Source of the DNA: an uncultured Acidimicrobiaceae bacterium
Lineage (GTDB): Bacteria; Actinomycetota; Acidimicrobiia; Acidimicrobiales; RAAP-2
Length of the DNA stretch: 64,000 bases
Direction: 5' to 3'
Assembly (NCBI GenBank): GCA_903894295.1
Contig: CAITPI010000087.1
Span: 1 to 64,000, forward strand
The notes under the pieces were generated by a model. That model did no database searches. It saw nothing but the letters and a program-made list of their open reading frames with translations, and was not told the origin of the DNA. The translations under genes were made by a program, and so were the position numbers. This document shows, piece after piece, positions 45,055 through 52,653 of the stretch (the first letter of the stretch is position 1; each line of letters opens with the position of its first letter).

Positions 45055-46143
45055 GTGATCGTCCGTCACGGAACGCCGATGAGCGATGCCCTGTCGTTGG
45101 TGGCTCCGGGCCGTCCATTCCGCGCCGGACTGGACCGGATCCTGCACGCCAAGCGAGGTGGACTGGTCGTGGTGGGTGACGGCCCCGACGTGCTCGCCAT
45201 CTGCTCCGGTGGCTTCCTGCTGGACGCCGAGTTCACTCCGCAGCGACTTTCCGAGTTGGCCAAGATGGACGGAGCCATCATCGTGACCCCGGATGTCTCC
45301 CGCATCGCCCGGGCCAATGTGCAACTGATGCCCGATGCGGCTACCCCAACGAGCGAGACCGGAACCCGGCACCGCACCGCCGAGCGGGTGGCCCGTTCCA
45401 TCGACGTGCCCGTGCTCGCCGTCTCGGCTTCCATGTCCATGATCACCGTCTACCGGCAGGCCGGAAAGCACGCCATCCAGCCGACACCGTGGCTGCTCGG
45501 GCGGACCGACCAGGCGTTGGCGACGATGCAGCGGTTCCGGGCCCGCTTTGACGCCGCCCTCGGGTCCCTCTCCACCCTCGAAGTCGAAGACTCGGTCTCC
45601 CTGGGCGACGTGGTGGCGGCCATCCAGTCGGCGGAGATGGTCCTGCGGATTGCCGAGGAGGTCGATGGCTACCTTGTGGAACTGGGCGACGACGGCCGGT
45701 TGGTCGGTCTGCAGTCGGCCGAGCTGGTCGACGGCGTGGCCACTGCCTTGCATCTGGTTGTCCGGGACTACGCCGACCTGGCGGACAGCGATGCCGACCT
45801 GGTCGTGACGGCCAACCGGGTGGCCGCCCTGTTGGCAGAACTCCCCTCCGACGAACTGCGCCATCCGGCCCGGGTGGCCGAGGTGGCCAACCTTCCGGGT
45901 TCGTTCCTCGATGCCGAGTCGGCCATGGAGTCCCGGGGATTCCGGCTGCTGTCGCGCCTGCCCCGGCTCTCGGACGCCCTGATCCTGCGCATCGTCGAAC
46001 GGTTCGGCCGCCTGCCGCACCTGATGCGGGCGTCCATCACCGAACTCGAACAGGTCGAGGGCGTCGGCCAGATGCGGGCCCGTCAGGTCAAGGAAGGTCT
46101 GGCCCGCCTGGCTGAAGCCAGCATCTTCGAGCGCTACCAGTAG
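45055..46143 (+). CDS. disA: Diadenylate cyclase / DNA integrity scanning protein DisA
   Basis: 362 residues. The DAC domain has the DGA motif (LAKMDGAIIVTPD) and RHR motif (GTRHRTAERVARS), both needed to join two ATP into c-di-AMP. A linker helical domain and C-terminal HhH DNA-binding module follow (ASITELEQVEGVGQMRARQVKEGLARLAE). DisA senses branched DNA and is linked functionally and genomically to RadA, encoded 1 kb upstream. c-di-AMP usually controls potassium and osmolyte transport; the TrkA pair at 8-10 kb are candidate receptors, by inference only. Confidence 0.95.
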   Translation: MIVRHGTPMSDALSLVAPGRPFRAGLDRILHAKRGGLVVVGDGPDVLAICSGGFLLDAEFTPQRLSELAKMDGAIIVTPDVSRIARANVQLMPDAATPTSETGTRHRTAERVARSIDVPVLAVSASMSMITVYRQAGKHAIQPTPWLLGRTDQALATMQRFRARFDAALGSLSTLEVEDSVSLGDVVAAIQSAEMVLRIAEEVDGYLVELGDDGRLVGLQSAELVDGVATALHLVVRDYADLADSDADLVVTANRVAALLAELPSDELRHPARVAEVANLPGSFLDAESAMESRGFRLLSRLPRLSDALILRIVERFGRLPHLMRASITELEQVEGVGQMRARQVKEGLARLAEASIFERYQ

Positions 46144-46224
46144 GGATCGGCCGTCCGGAGATGCGGTCTCCGGGGCGGCCGGGGTGGCCGGGGTGGGTCG
46201 ACCGGGGCCGGGGCCGTCACCGTG

Positions 46225-46230
46225 TAGAAT
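46225..46230 (+). promoter_or_regulatory. -10 box of carD
   Basis: TAGAAT, preceded by GTG, is the best -10 match between disA and carD. It implies a leader of about 65 nt ending in AGGAGG. No good -35 was seen at 16-18 nt, as is common for this genome. Confidence 0.45.
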
Positions 46231-46301
46231 GGCTTTCTCCCCCGGACGCATCCCAAGGAACGGCCCGGGCGCGGAGTTTGCACGCAACGCCAGGAGGAAC
46301 G

Positions 46302-46778
46302 GTGTTCGACATCGGAGACAAAGTGGTCTATCCCCATCACGGCGCCGCCGTGGTGGAGAAGCGGGAGACCATCGAGGCGTTCGGCAACAAGCAGGAGTAT
46401 CTGGTGCTGCGACTCGCCTATGGCGACCTGACGCTCAAGGTACCGGCCGACAACACCGACGGAGTGGGCCTGCGCGAAGTGATCAACGACGAAGAAGTCG
46501 AGGAAGTCTTCGCCGTGCTGCGCAAGAAGGAAGCCCGCATGCCCACCAACTGGTCCCGCCGTTACAAGAACCACTCGGAGAAACTCCGTTCCGGCGACAT
46601 CTACCAGGTGGCCGAAGTGGTGCGGAACCTCTCGATCCGGGACAAGGACAAGGGCCTCTCGGCCGGGGAGAAGCGCATGCTGAGCCGGGCCCGCCAGATC
46701 CTGGTGTCCGAGTTGACCTTTGCCCTGAACGTCGACGAAGAGACGGCCGAAGTGCGTCTCGACGAGGCGCTGCCCTGA
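46302..46778 (+). CDS. carD: CarD-family RNA polymerase-binding regulator
   Basis: 158 residues from GTG 46302, preceded by AGGAGG. The N-terminal RNAP-interaction domain (VFDIGDKVVYPHHGAAVVEKRETIEAFGNKQEYLVLRLAYGDLTLKVPADN) matches CarD closely; the C-terminal helical DNA-binding domain includes NWSRRYKNHSEKLRSGDIYQVAEVVRNL and KRMLSRARQILVSEL. It stabilises open complexes at rRNA and many other promoters. The pairing carD-ispD-ispF is conserved in actinobacteria. Its TGA overlaps the proposed ispD start. Confidence 0.95.
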   Translation: MFDIGDKVVYPHHGAAVVEKRETIEAFGNKQEYLVLRLAYGDLTLKVPADNTDGVGLREVINDEEVEEVFAVLRKKEARMPTNWSRRYKNHSEKLRSGDIYQVAEVVRNLSIRDKDKGLSAGEKRMLSRARQILVSELTFALNVDEETAEVRLDEALP

Positions 46779-47440
46779 GCCGACCCGGCTCGGTCTGGGC
46801 CGTGGTGGTGGCCGGAGGGTCGGGCCAGCGGTTCGGGGCACCCAAGCAGTTTCTTCCTCTGGACGGCCGGCCCGTGGTGACCTGGGCGGTCGAGTCCGCC
46901 CGCAGCGTGGCCGAGGCTGTCGTGCTGGTGGTCCCGGCCGAAGTTGGCCCGGAGGACGACGGCACCCACTGGGGAGCGGACCTGGTGGTCACCGGCGGAG
47001 CCACCCGGTCGGCTTCGGTGCGCCGGGGTCTGGCGTTGGTCCCTGATGACGTCGAACTCGTACTGGTCCACGATGCGGCCCGTCCGCTCGCCTCTCCCGG
47101 TCTGTTCGCGTCGGTGGTGGATGCCCTTGCCGGCGACAGGGAATGCTCGGGCGTCGTGCCGCTCCTGCCGGTGGCCGACACCCTGAAGTACTACCGCGAC
47201 GACGTGGTCACGGGAACCCTGGACCGGGATGGAATCGGCATGGTGCAGACCCCCCAGGGGTTTCGGGCCGCCACGCTGCGCCAGGTGCACGCCGCCGGTG
47301 ATGACGCCACCGATGACGCCGCCTTGCTCGAAGCCCACGGCCACCGGGTCGGCGTGGTGCCGGGGGAATCGACGAACCTGAAGATCACCCGGAGGGAAGA
47401 CCTCGCCGTGATCGAAGCGCTGCGTAGGGTGGAGCCATGA
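46775..47440 (+). CDS. ispD: 2-C-methyl-D-erythritol 4-phosphate cytidylyltransferase
   Basis: 221 residues if translation begins at CTG 46775, which overlaps the carD stop (CTGA). The first in-frame GTG (46802) would cut into the first beta strand of SVWAVVVAGGSGQRFGAPKQFLPL, the CTP-binding loop; the track ORF starts inside carD. Other motifs: VLVVPAEV, LVLVHDAARPL, VVPLLPVADTLKY and MVQTPQGFRAATLRQVH. It forms CDP-methylerythritol in the MEP isoprenoid pathway. The stop is coupled to ispF by ATGA. The start codon remains uncertain. Confidence 0.88.
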   Translation: MSRPGSVWAVVVAGGSGQRFGAPKQFLPLDGRPVVTWAVESARSVAEAVVLVVPAEVGPEDDGTHWGADLVVTGGATRSASVRRGLALVPDDVELVLVHDAARPLASPGLFASVVDALAGDRECSGVVPLLPVADTLKYYRDDVVTGTLDRDGIGMVQTPQGFRAATLRQVHAAGDDATDDAALLEAHGHRVGVVPGESTNLKITRREDLAVIEALRRVEP

Positions 47441-47961
47441 CCGGCGAAGAACGAGCTGGATCCGGATTCCGGGTGGGACAGGGGGTCGACGTGCACCGTT
47501 TCTCCCCGGAAGCCGACCGGGCGCTCAAACTCGGCGGGGTGGAGATCACCGGAGACGGCGTGCGGGGGCTCGAAGGCCACAGCGACGCCGACTGCGCCAC
47601 CCACGCCATCGCGGATGCCCTACTGGGGGCGGCCGGTCTGGGTGACCTCGGTCGCCACTTTGCCGACACCGATGCGCGCTGGGCCGGTGCCGACAGCCTG
47701 GAGTTGCTGGTGATCGTGATGGAACGGGTGCGTTCGGCCGGGTGGCAGGTGATGAACGCCGACTGCACCATCGTGGCCGAAGCGCCCCGCCTGGCCCCGT
47801 TTGTCGGGGAGATGGGGGAGCGGTTGTCGGCGATCCTCCGGGCCCCGGTCAACGTGAAGGCGACCCGGGCCGAAGGCATGGGTGCGCTGGGTCGCCACGA
47901 AGGGATCGGGGCGACCGCCGTGGTGTTGTTGACGGGATCGGGAACGGGAGGGAACACATGA
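47437..47961 (+). CDS. ispF: 2-C-methyl-D-erythritol 2,4-cyclodiphosphate synthase
   Basis: 174 residues. Metal and substrate signatures: RVGQGVDVHRFSPE (Asp and His zinc ligands), GVEITGDGVRGLEGHSDADCATHAIADALLGAAGLGDLGRHFAD, MNADCTIVAEAPRLAPFVGEM and KATRAEGMGALGRHEGIGATAVVLL. It cyclises the MEP intermediate downstream of IspD and IspE. Here ispD and ispF are separate but coupled genes. About 10 extra N-terminal residues precede the fold. The stop overlaps the rlmB start. Confidence 0.95.
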   Translation: MTGEERAGSGFRVGQGVDVHRFSPEADRALKLGGVEITGDGVRGLEGHSDADCATHAIADALLGAAGLGDLGRHFADTDARWAGADSLELLVIVMERVRSAGWQVMNADCTIVAEAPRLAPFVGEMGERLSAILRAPVNVKATRAEGMGALGRHEGIGATAVVLLTGSGTGGNT

Positions 47962-48899
47962 GCCCAGGAGCATCAGGACGGGGCCGGAGTCCGGCCCGGG
48001 GCGGAGGACGGGGCCGTACCTCCGCATCATCGAACCGGGCAGGCAAGCGGGTCTCCCCCGGGCGGACCGGGGGTGGTCGGCCGGAGAGGGGTCGGGACGA
48101 AAGGGCTGTTCCCGGCCCGAAGCCGACCCGTGACAAGGAAGGTCTCGGGGGCAACCAGGTGGAGGGCCGTCAGGCGGTGCGTGAACTGCTCAGTGCCGGT
48201 CGGCGCCCGGTGACCACGCTGGCCATCGCCGAGGGCATGGACGCCGCTCCCATCCTGGACGAGATCGAGGATCTGGCGGCCCGACGGCGGGTCAAGATCG
48301 ACTACCTGTCGAAGAAGCGACTGGACTCGCTGGCCCGCACGGAGTCGTCCCAGGGCGTGGTGGCCCTGGCCCGGCCCATTCCGGAGACGCCGCTCGAGGA
48401 TCTCTGTCAGCCGACGAAGCGGGGGAAGGTTCCGTTCCTCCTGGTGCTCGACGGTGTCACCGATCCCCACAATCTGGGCTCGATCCTCCGCAGCGCCGAG
48501 TGCGCCGGGGTGACGGGCATCGTGCTGCCCCGTCACCGCAGCGCCCACCTGTCGCCCACGGTGACGAAGGTGGCGGCGGGCGCCATCGAGTACCTGCCGA
48601 TGTCGTTGGTGGCCGGAGTGCCGACCGCCCTGACCCAGTTGGCCGCCCTCGGAGTGTGGTCGGTGGGGTTGGTGGGTGAAGCCAAAGATCCGCTCTATGG
48701 ACTCGACCTCGGCAGCCAGCCGGTGGCCCTGGTGCTGGGCTCCGAGGGAAACGGTCTGGCCGCGTTGACCCGGAAGCGGTGCGACTCGTTGGCGGCCATC
48801 CCCCAGCACGGCACCCTGTCCTCGTTGAACGTCGCCACGGCGGGCGCCATCGCCTGCTTTGACGTGGCCCGTCAGCGGGGTGAGGCCGGAGTTCTTTGA
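47958..48899 (+). CDS. rlmB: 23S rRNA/tRNA 2'-O-methyltransferase, SpoU family
   Basis: 313 residues from ATG 47958 (ATGA overlap with ispF). The first ~65 residues are a disordered, Arg/Gly-rich basic region (RGRSPARGGGRGRTS) that may bind RNA. Then the RlmB substrate-binding domain (GNQVEGRQAVRELLSAGRRP) and the SPOUT knot with FLLVLDGVTDPHNLGSILRSAECAGVTGIVLP, ALVLGSEGNGL and IPQHGTLSSLNVATAGAIACFDVARQ. It methylates a ribose in 23S rRNA or tRNA; the exact site is unknown. The ispD-ispF-rlmB order is common in actinobacteria, often with cysS between. Confidence 0.92.
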   Translation: MSPGASGRGRSPARGGGRGRTSASSNRAGKRVSPGRTGGGRPERGRDERAVPGPKPTRDKEGLGGNQVEGRQAVRELLSAGRRPVTTLAIAEGMDAAPILDEIEDLAARRRVKIDYLSKKRLDSLARTESSQGVVALARPIPETPLEDLCQPTKRGKVPFLLVLDGVTDPHNLGSILRSAECAGVTGIVLPRHRSAHLSPTVTKVAAGAIEYLPMSLVAGVPTALTQLAALGVWSVGLVGEAKDPLYGLDLGSQPVALVLGSEGNGLAALTRKRCDSLAAIPQHGTLSSLNVATAGAIACFDVARQRGEAGVL

Positions 48900-48910
48900 G
48901 GCGAACCGCC

Positions 48911-48941
48911 CTGTTCCGGCCCGATGCCGGAGCTGGGACAG
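48911..48941. terminator. Bidirectional hairpin rlmB / DUF427
   Basis: TCCGGC-CCGAT-GCCGGA forms a 6-bp core, extended by CTGT/ACAG at the base. It lies between the convergent rlmB and DUF427 genes. Confidence 0.45.
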
Positions 48942-48950
48942 CGGGGGTCG

Positions 48951-49241
48951 TCAGACCTCTTCGACCTTGACGCCCTTCCAGAAGGCGAAGCGGTCCTTGA
49001 TCTCGGCCGCCGCGTCTTTGGGCTCGGGATAGAACCAGGCGGCGTCGGCGTTCGTCTGGCCGTTGACCACCACGGACTTGTAGTGGGCGGTTCCCTTCCA
49101 CGGGCAGACCGTCGTGGTGGCACTCGCCTCGAGCAGCCCGGCCACCACGTCTTCGGACGGGAAGTAGTGGTTTCCTTCCACCACGACCGTCCGGTCGCTT
49201 CGGGCAAGTTCGGTTCCGTTCCAGGTGGCGATGATCGTCAT
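48951..49241 (-). CDS. DUF427 protein
   Basis: 96 residues. The family pattern is complete: IIATWNGTELARSDRTVVVEGNHYFPSEDVV, TVCPWKGTAHYKSVVVNG and AAWFYPEPKDAAAEIKDRFAFWKGVKVE. The conserved CPWKGxA.Y motif holds a likely active-site or ligand pocket, but no reaction is established for the family. A TACCCT box (minus, 49253-49248) lies 6 nt before the ATG, so a leaderless mRNA is likely. It lies downstream of egtB and egtD on the same strand. Confidence 0.9.
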   Translation of the reverse strand: MTIIATWNGTELARSDRTVVVEGNHYFPSEDVVAGLLEASATTTVCPWKGTAHYKSVVVNGQTNADAAWFYPEPKDAAAEIKDRFAFWKGVKVEEV

Positions 49242-49247
49242 GACCGC

Positions 49248-49253
49248 AGGGTA
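49248..49253 (-). promoter_or_regulatory. -10 box of the DUF427 gene, leaderless type
   Basis: TACCCT on the minus strand ends 6 nt before the ATG at 49241, within the 46-bp gap to egtD. Confidence 0.45.
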
Positions 49254-49287
49254 GCGGGCCCGGGGCCGCCCCGGTGCGCCCGGGAGG

Positions 49288-50268
49288 TCACTTCGGCGTG
49301 GCCAGGGTCAGCAGAAAGTCGTCACCGGGCGAGAACCACGAGGACTCCACGGCGAACCCGCTGGCGTCGAGTTCCCTGCGCAGGTCCTCGGGGTCGAACT
49401 TGGTGCTGATCTCGGTCCGCATCGCTTCCCCGGCGGCAAACTCGATTCTGAGTCCGAGGTCGGAGATCTCGACGGTGGTCGCCTCGGCGCACTCCAGCCA
49501 CATCTCGATCCGGTGGTCCTCGGCGTTCCAGCGGGCCTGGTGGATGAACCGGTCAACGTCAAAGTCGGCCCCGAGTTCGGCGTTGATGACGTGGAGCACA
49601 TTCCGGTTGAACTCGGCGGTGACGCCCTGGGCGTCGTCGTAGGCGGCGATCAGCCGGGCCGGGTCCTTGATGAGGTCACACCCGAGAAGCAGGTGGTCGC
49701 CCGGGAGCATGTCGGCCAGAAGGTCGGCGTAAAAGCCCTGTCGCTGGGTGGGATCCAGGTTGCCGATGGTGCCTCCGAGGAAGGCGAAGAGCCGGACTCC
49801 TTCACGGGGCAGGCAGGCCAGGTGTTCGTGGAAGTCACCGACCACAGCGGTCATGGCCACGCCGGGGTACTCGACGGCAAGCGCACTGACGGCTTCCCAC
49901 AGCGTCGTGTCGCTGACATCGAGGGGAGCGAACCCGCCGAGGAGCCCCTCGTCCCGCATGGCGTCCAGGATGACCCGGGACTTGTCGCAGGTTCCGGCCC
50001 CGAGCTCCACCAGGATCGACGCCCCGGCCGTTCTGGCGATGTCCCGTCCGTGCTGTTCGAGGATCGCCCGCTCGGCCCGGGTGGGGTAGTACTCGGGAAG
50101 CCGGGTGATTTCGTCGAAGAGCCGGCTGCCGCGGTCGTCGTAGAAGTAGACGGGTGGCAACTCTTTCGGAGACGAGTCAAGTCCCCGACGTACGTCCCGC
50201 TCCATGGCGACCCGCAGATCGGCCGGAGTGAGGTGGACCTCCATGGTGGGTGGGATGACCGGTGGCAT
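49288..50268 (-). CDS. egtD: L-histidine N-alpha-methyltransferase EgtD
   Basis: 326 residues from ATG 50268; the track start lies inside egtB. It has the DUF2260/EgtD pattern: LPPVYFYDDRGSRLFDEITRLPEYYPTRAERAIL, SAM-binding ILVELGAGTCDKSRVILDAM, FAPLDVSDTTLWEA, RLFAFLGGTIGNLDPTQRQGFYADLLADMLPGDHLLLGCDLIKDP and FNRNVLHVINAELGADFDVDRFIHQARWNAEDHRIEMWLE. It trimethylates histidine to hercynine, the first step of ergothioneine synthesis. It follows egtB closely (44-nt gap) on the same strand. Confidence 0.94.
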   Translation of the reverse strand: MPPVIPPTMEVHLTPADLRVAMERDVRRGLDSSPKELPPVYFYDDRGSRLFDEITRLPEYYPTRAERAILEQHGRDIARTAGASILVELGAGTCDKSRVILDAMRDEGLLGGFAPLDVSDTTLWEAVSALAVEYPGVAMTAVVGDFHEHLACLPREGVRLFAFLGGTIGNLDPTQRQGFYADLLADMLPGDHLLLGCDLIKDPARLIAAYDDAQGVTAEFNRNVLHVINAELGADFDVDRFIHQARWNAEDHRIEMWLECAEATTVEISDLGLRIEFAAGEAMRTEISTKFDPEDLRRELDASGFAVESSWFSPGDDFLLTLATPK

Positions 50269-50312
50269 CAGGGATCTTTCTTCTGGGCACGAACGACCGC
50301 AGTCGTTGGCGG

Positions 50313-51644
50313 CTACAGCGTACGGGCCAGACGCAGGCCGGAGAACATCCACCGGCTGGCGGCCGGGAAAAAGTTCCGGTAGGTGGCCCGGACGTGACCG
50401 GGAGGGGTAACGCAGCATCCGCCCCGGAGCACGTACTGGTTGACCATGAACTTCCCGTTGTACTCGCCCACGGCCCCTTCGGCCGGCGCAAAGCCGGGGT
50501 AGGGCGAGTACGTCGACGAGGTCCACTGCCAGACGTCGCCGAACAGGGAGGGAACCGGGTCTTCGGACGGAGTTGCCCCGTCGCCCGGGGGGGCGGACAT
50601 GAAGGAGTCCGGGTGCAGTCGGTCAAGGTCGAGGAAGTGGCCGGTCACCGCCTGGTCGGCGGCGGCCAGCTCCCACTCGGCCTCGGTGGGCAGGCGGCAT
50701 CCGGCCCACCGGGCAAAGGCGTCGGCCTCGAAGTAGCTGACATGGCAGACCGGTCGGTCGGGATCGACTGCTTCCAGACCGTGCAGGGTGAACTCCTGCC
50801 AACCGTCGCCGGAGGGCTGCCAGTAGAGCGGGGCGGTCCAGTCGTGTTGACGGACGGTGGCCCAACCTTCCGACAGCCAGATGTTCGGCTGCCGGTAGCC
50901 ACCGTCTTCGATGAACGAAAGCCAGTCCCCGTTGGTCGCGAGCCGTCGGGTCAGGGCGTAAGGCTCGACCACCACACGATGGCGGGGGCCCTCGTTGTCA
51001 AAGGAGAACCCTTCACCGTCGTGGCCGATGCTGACGATGCCGCCCGGATACCCGGTCCAGGCCGTTTCCGTGCCGGCCGAGGATCGGCTCCCTTCACCGG
51101 TTTTGACCGCGGTCGGCCGGTCGAGATGGCCGGCGGTCCTTGGTCGATAGGCCGGCCGGAGGGGGTTCTGGGCGAAGGCATGCTTGATGTCCATCAGCAG
51201 AAGTTCCTGGTGTTGCTGCTCATGGTGGATCCCGAGTTCGACGAGGGCCAGAGATCCGGAATCCAGTGGGGTTTCCATCAGGCGCTCCATCCCCTGACGG
51301 ACGTGGCGACGGTAGGCGCCGACCTCCTCGGCTCCCGGTCGGGAGATCAGACCTCGCTGCGCCCGGGGATGCCTCTCGCCGACACCCTCGTAGTACGAGT
51401 TGAAGAGGTAGCCGAATGCCGGGTGGAACTCCTCGTAGTCGACAAGGTGGGGGATGAGCAGGAAGGTTTCGAAGAACCAGGCAGTGTGGGCCCGGTGCCA
51501 TTTGGTGGGGCTGGCGTCCGGCATGGACTGCATCATCTGGTCCTCGGCCGAAACGGTTCCCGCCAACTCCTCGGTCAGGGCCTGGCTGGTCAGATACCGA
51601 CCCAGGAGTTCGGCCTGGGCCCCGTCGGAAGTTGTGGTGGTCAT
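50313..51644 (-). CDS. egtB: Ergothioneine biosynthesis sulfoxide synthase EgtB
   Basis: 443 residues from ATG 51644, chosen because GAGGAG lies 9 nt upstream; the longer track start (51731) has no ribosome binding site. The N-terminal DinB-like part carries the iron ligands (KWHRAHTAWFFETFLL and IHHEQQHQELLLMD, an HxxxHxE motif). The C-terminal FGE-sulfatase domain has WLSFIEDGGYRQPNIWLSEGW, CRLPTEAEWELAA and GDVWQWTSSTYSPYPGF. It joins hercynine to cysteine or gamma-glutamylcysteine. egtA, egtC and egtE are not nearby, so the thiol donor cannot be told. Confidence 0.93.
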   Translation of the reverse strand: MTTTTSDGAQAELLGRYLTSQALTEELAGTVSAEDQMMQSMPDASPTKWHRAHTAWFFETFLLIPHLVDYEEFHPAFGYLFNSYYEGVGERHPRAQRGLISRPGAEEVGAYRRHVRQGMERLMETPLDSGSLALVELGIHHEQQHQELLLMDIKHAFAQNPLRPAYRPRTAGHLDRPTAVKTGEGSRSSAGTETAWTGYPGGIVSIGHDGEGFSFDNEGPRHRVVVEPYALTRRLATNGDWLSFIEDGGYRQPNIWLSEGWATVRQHDWTAPLYWQPSGDGWQEFTLHGLEAVDPDRPVCHVSYFEADAFARWAGCRLPTEAEWELAAADQAVTGHFLDLDRLHPDSFMSAPPGDGATPSEDPVPSLFGDVWQWTSSTYSPYPGFAPAEGAVGEYNGKFMVNQYVLRGGCCVTPPGHVRATYRNFFPAASRWMFSGLRLARTL

Positions 51645-51866
51645 GCGAACGGTCTCCTCGACGTCGGCCGGGAACGACGGCCGCCGCCAGTGGCGGTCTG
51701 GGACGGAAGTCTGCCGGGTGGACTCCGTCATCCACTGTCCACTCAGGTTACCGGCCCCATTGGGCCAAGGTAGTCAGGACCGGCCGACCGATGGCCACCT
51801 CCCTTACCCGCAGGTAAGCCCGTCGGCCGACACGGGTCGAAGGTGTCTCCGAAGTCCCGCCACAAG

Positions 51867-51939
51867 AGCCGGCGGTGGGAATCGAACCCACGACCTGACG
51901 ATTACAAGTCGTCTGCGCTACCAACTGCGCCACACCGGC
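51867..51939 (-). tRNA. tRNA-Thr (anticodon TGT)
   Basis: A 73-nt cloverleaf on the minus strand. Acceptor GCCGGTG/CGCCGGC (one G-U pair), D arm GCGC-AGTTGGTA-GCGC, anticodon stem GACGA/TCGTC around CTTGTAA (anticodon TGT), T arm GTGGG/CCCAC around TTCGATT. CCA is not encoded, unlike the CGT isoacceptor at 20.2 kb. It decodes ACA and, by wobble, other Thr codons. Confidence 0.97.
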
Positions 51940-52026
51940 TGGCCCGGACGCCTCCGGTCCGATGTCCAGTCTAGGTTCCGGGCTACCCGGGGCAACGGGA
52001 GATTTCCGAAATAGTGACGACAGACC

Positions 52027-52055
52027 TTGCGTCGCGTGCGCCGGGTTGGCATTGT
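52027..52055 (+). promoter_or_regulatory. Promoter of the LytR_C gene
   Basis: TTGCGT at 52027-52032 and CATTGT at 52050-52055 are 17 nt apart, and the -10 ends 7 nt before the GTG at 52063. This is the best spaced -35/-10 pair among the leaderless candidates. Confidence 0.45.
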
Positions 52056-52062
52056 GGCACCA

Positions 52063-52635
52063 GTGGACGACACACCGACATCCTCCGAGCCATCGGGCAC
52101 CCCCGGCCGGGACCGGACCGGCCCGGGAATCCGCATGGACCGGGCTCTCGGGCTGCTCATTACCTTCGTCGTGATCTGCTTCGCCTTGCTGGCCGGCCTC
52201 TCGGGTTCGTCGACCTCTTCGACCCAGGCCTCCTCCGGCACCAAAGCTTCCTCGGGATCGTCTGCGACCGGAGGTTCCCACCGGCATCCGACACCGGCGT
52301 CGACCACCACAACCGTGCCGCCGGCCCAGGTGACCGTTCTCGTGGCCAACGGCTCCGGTGTCACCGGAGCCGCCGCCGCCGTGCGCAACCAACTGCAGGA
52401 GTTGGCATGGAACGTGACCGGAGCCGTCAACGCCTCGGCGGTGGTGCCGGCCTCGGAGGTGCTCTACCAAGCCGGCCAGCAGTCCCAGGCGAAGAACATC
52501 GCCACCGACCTGAAACTGCCGGCGTCCACCGTGGCCCCGCTGACGTCGGCGGCTCCGGTCTCGGGGGCCAGTTCCGATGATGTCGTGGTGATCGTCGGCC
52601 CCGAACTGGCCAACAGCGCCAACAACGCCGGATAG
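52063..52635 (+). CDS. Membrane-anchored LytR_C-domain protein
   Basis: 190 residues from GTG 52063. A short cytoplasmic leader is followed by one membrane helix (ALGLLITFVVICFALLAGLSG), a Ser/Thr-rich linker and a C-terminal LytR_C domain (QVTVLVANGSGVTGAAAAVRNQLQELAWNV, VLYQAGQQSQAKNIATDL, VVVIVGPEL). LytR_C domains occur at the C-terminus of some LCP wall-polymer ligases and as stand-alone exported proteins in actinobacteria; the stand-alone function is unknown, with peptidoglycan or wall-polymer binding suspected. It faces outward and lies 18 nt upstream of otsB. Confidence 0.85.
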   Translation: MDDTPTSSEPSGTPGRDRTGPGIRMDRALGLLITFVVICFALLAGLSGSSTSSTQASSGTKASSGSSATGGSHRHPTPASTTTTVPPAQVTVLVANGSGVTGAAAAVRNQLQELAWNVTGAVNASAVVPASEVLYQAGQQSQAKNIATDLKLPASTVAPLTSAAPVSGASSDDVVVIVGPELANSANNAG

Positions 52636-52653
52636 TCCGGAACCCGGGTCAGG

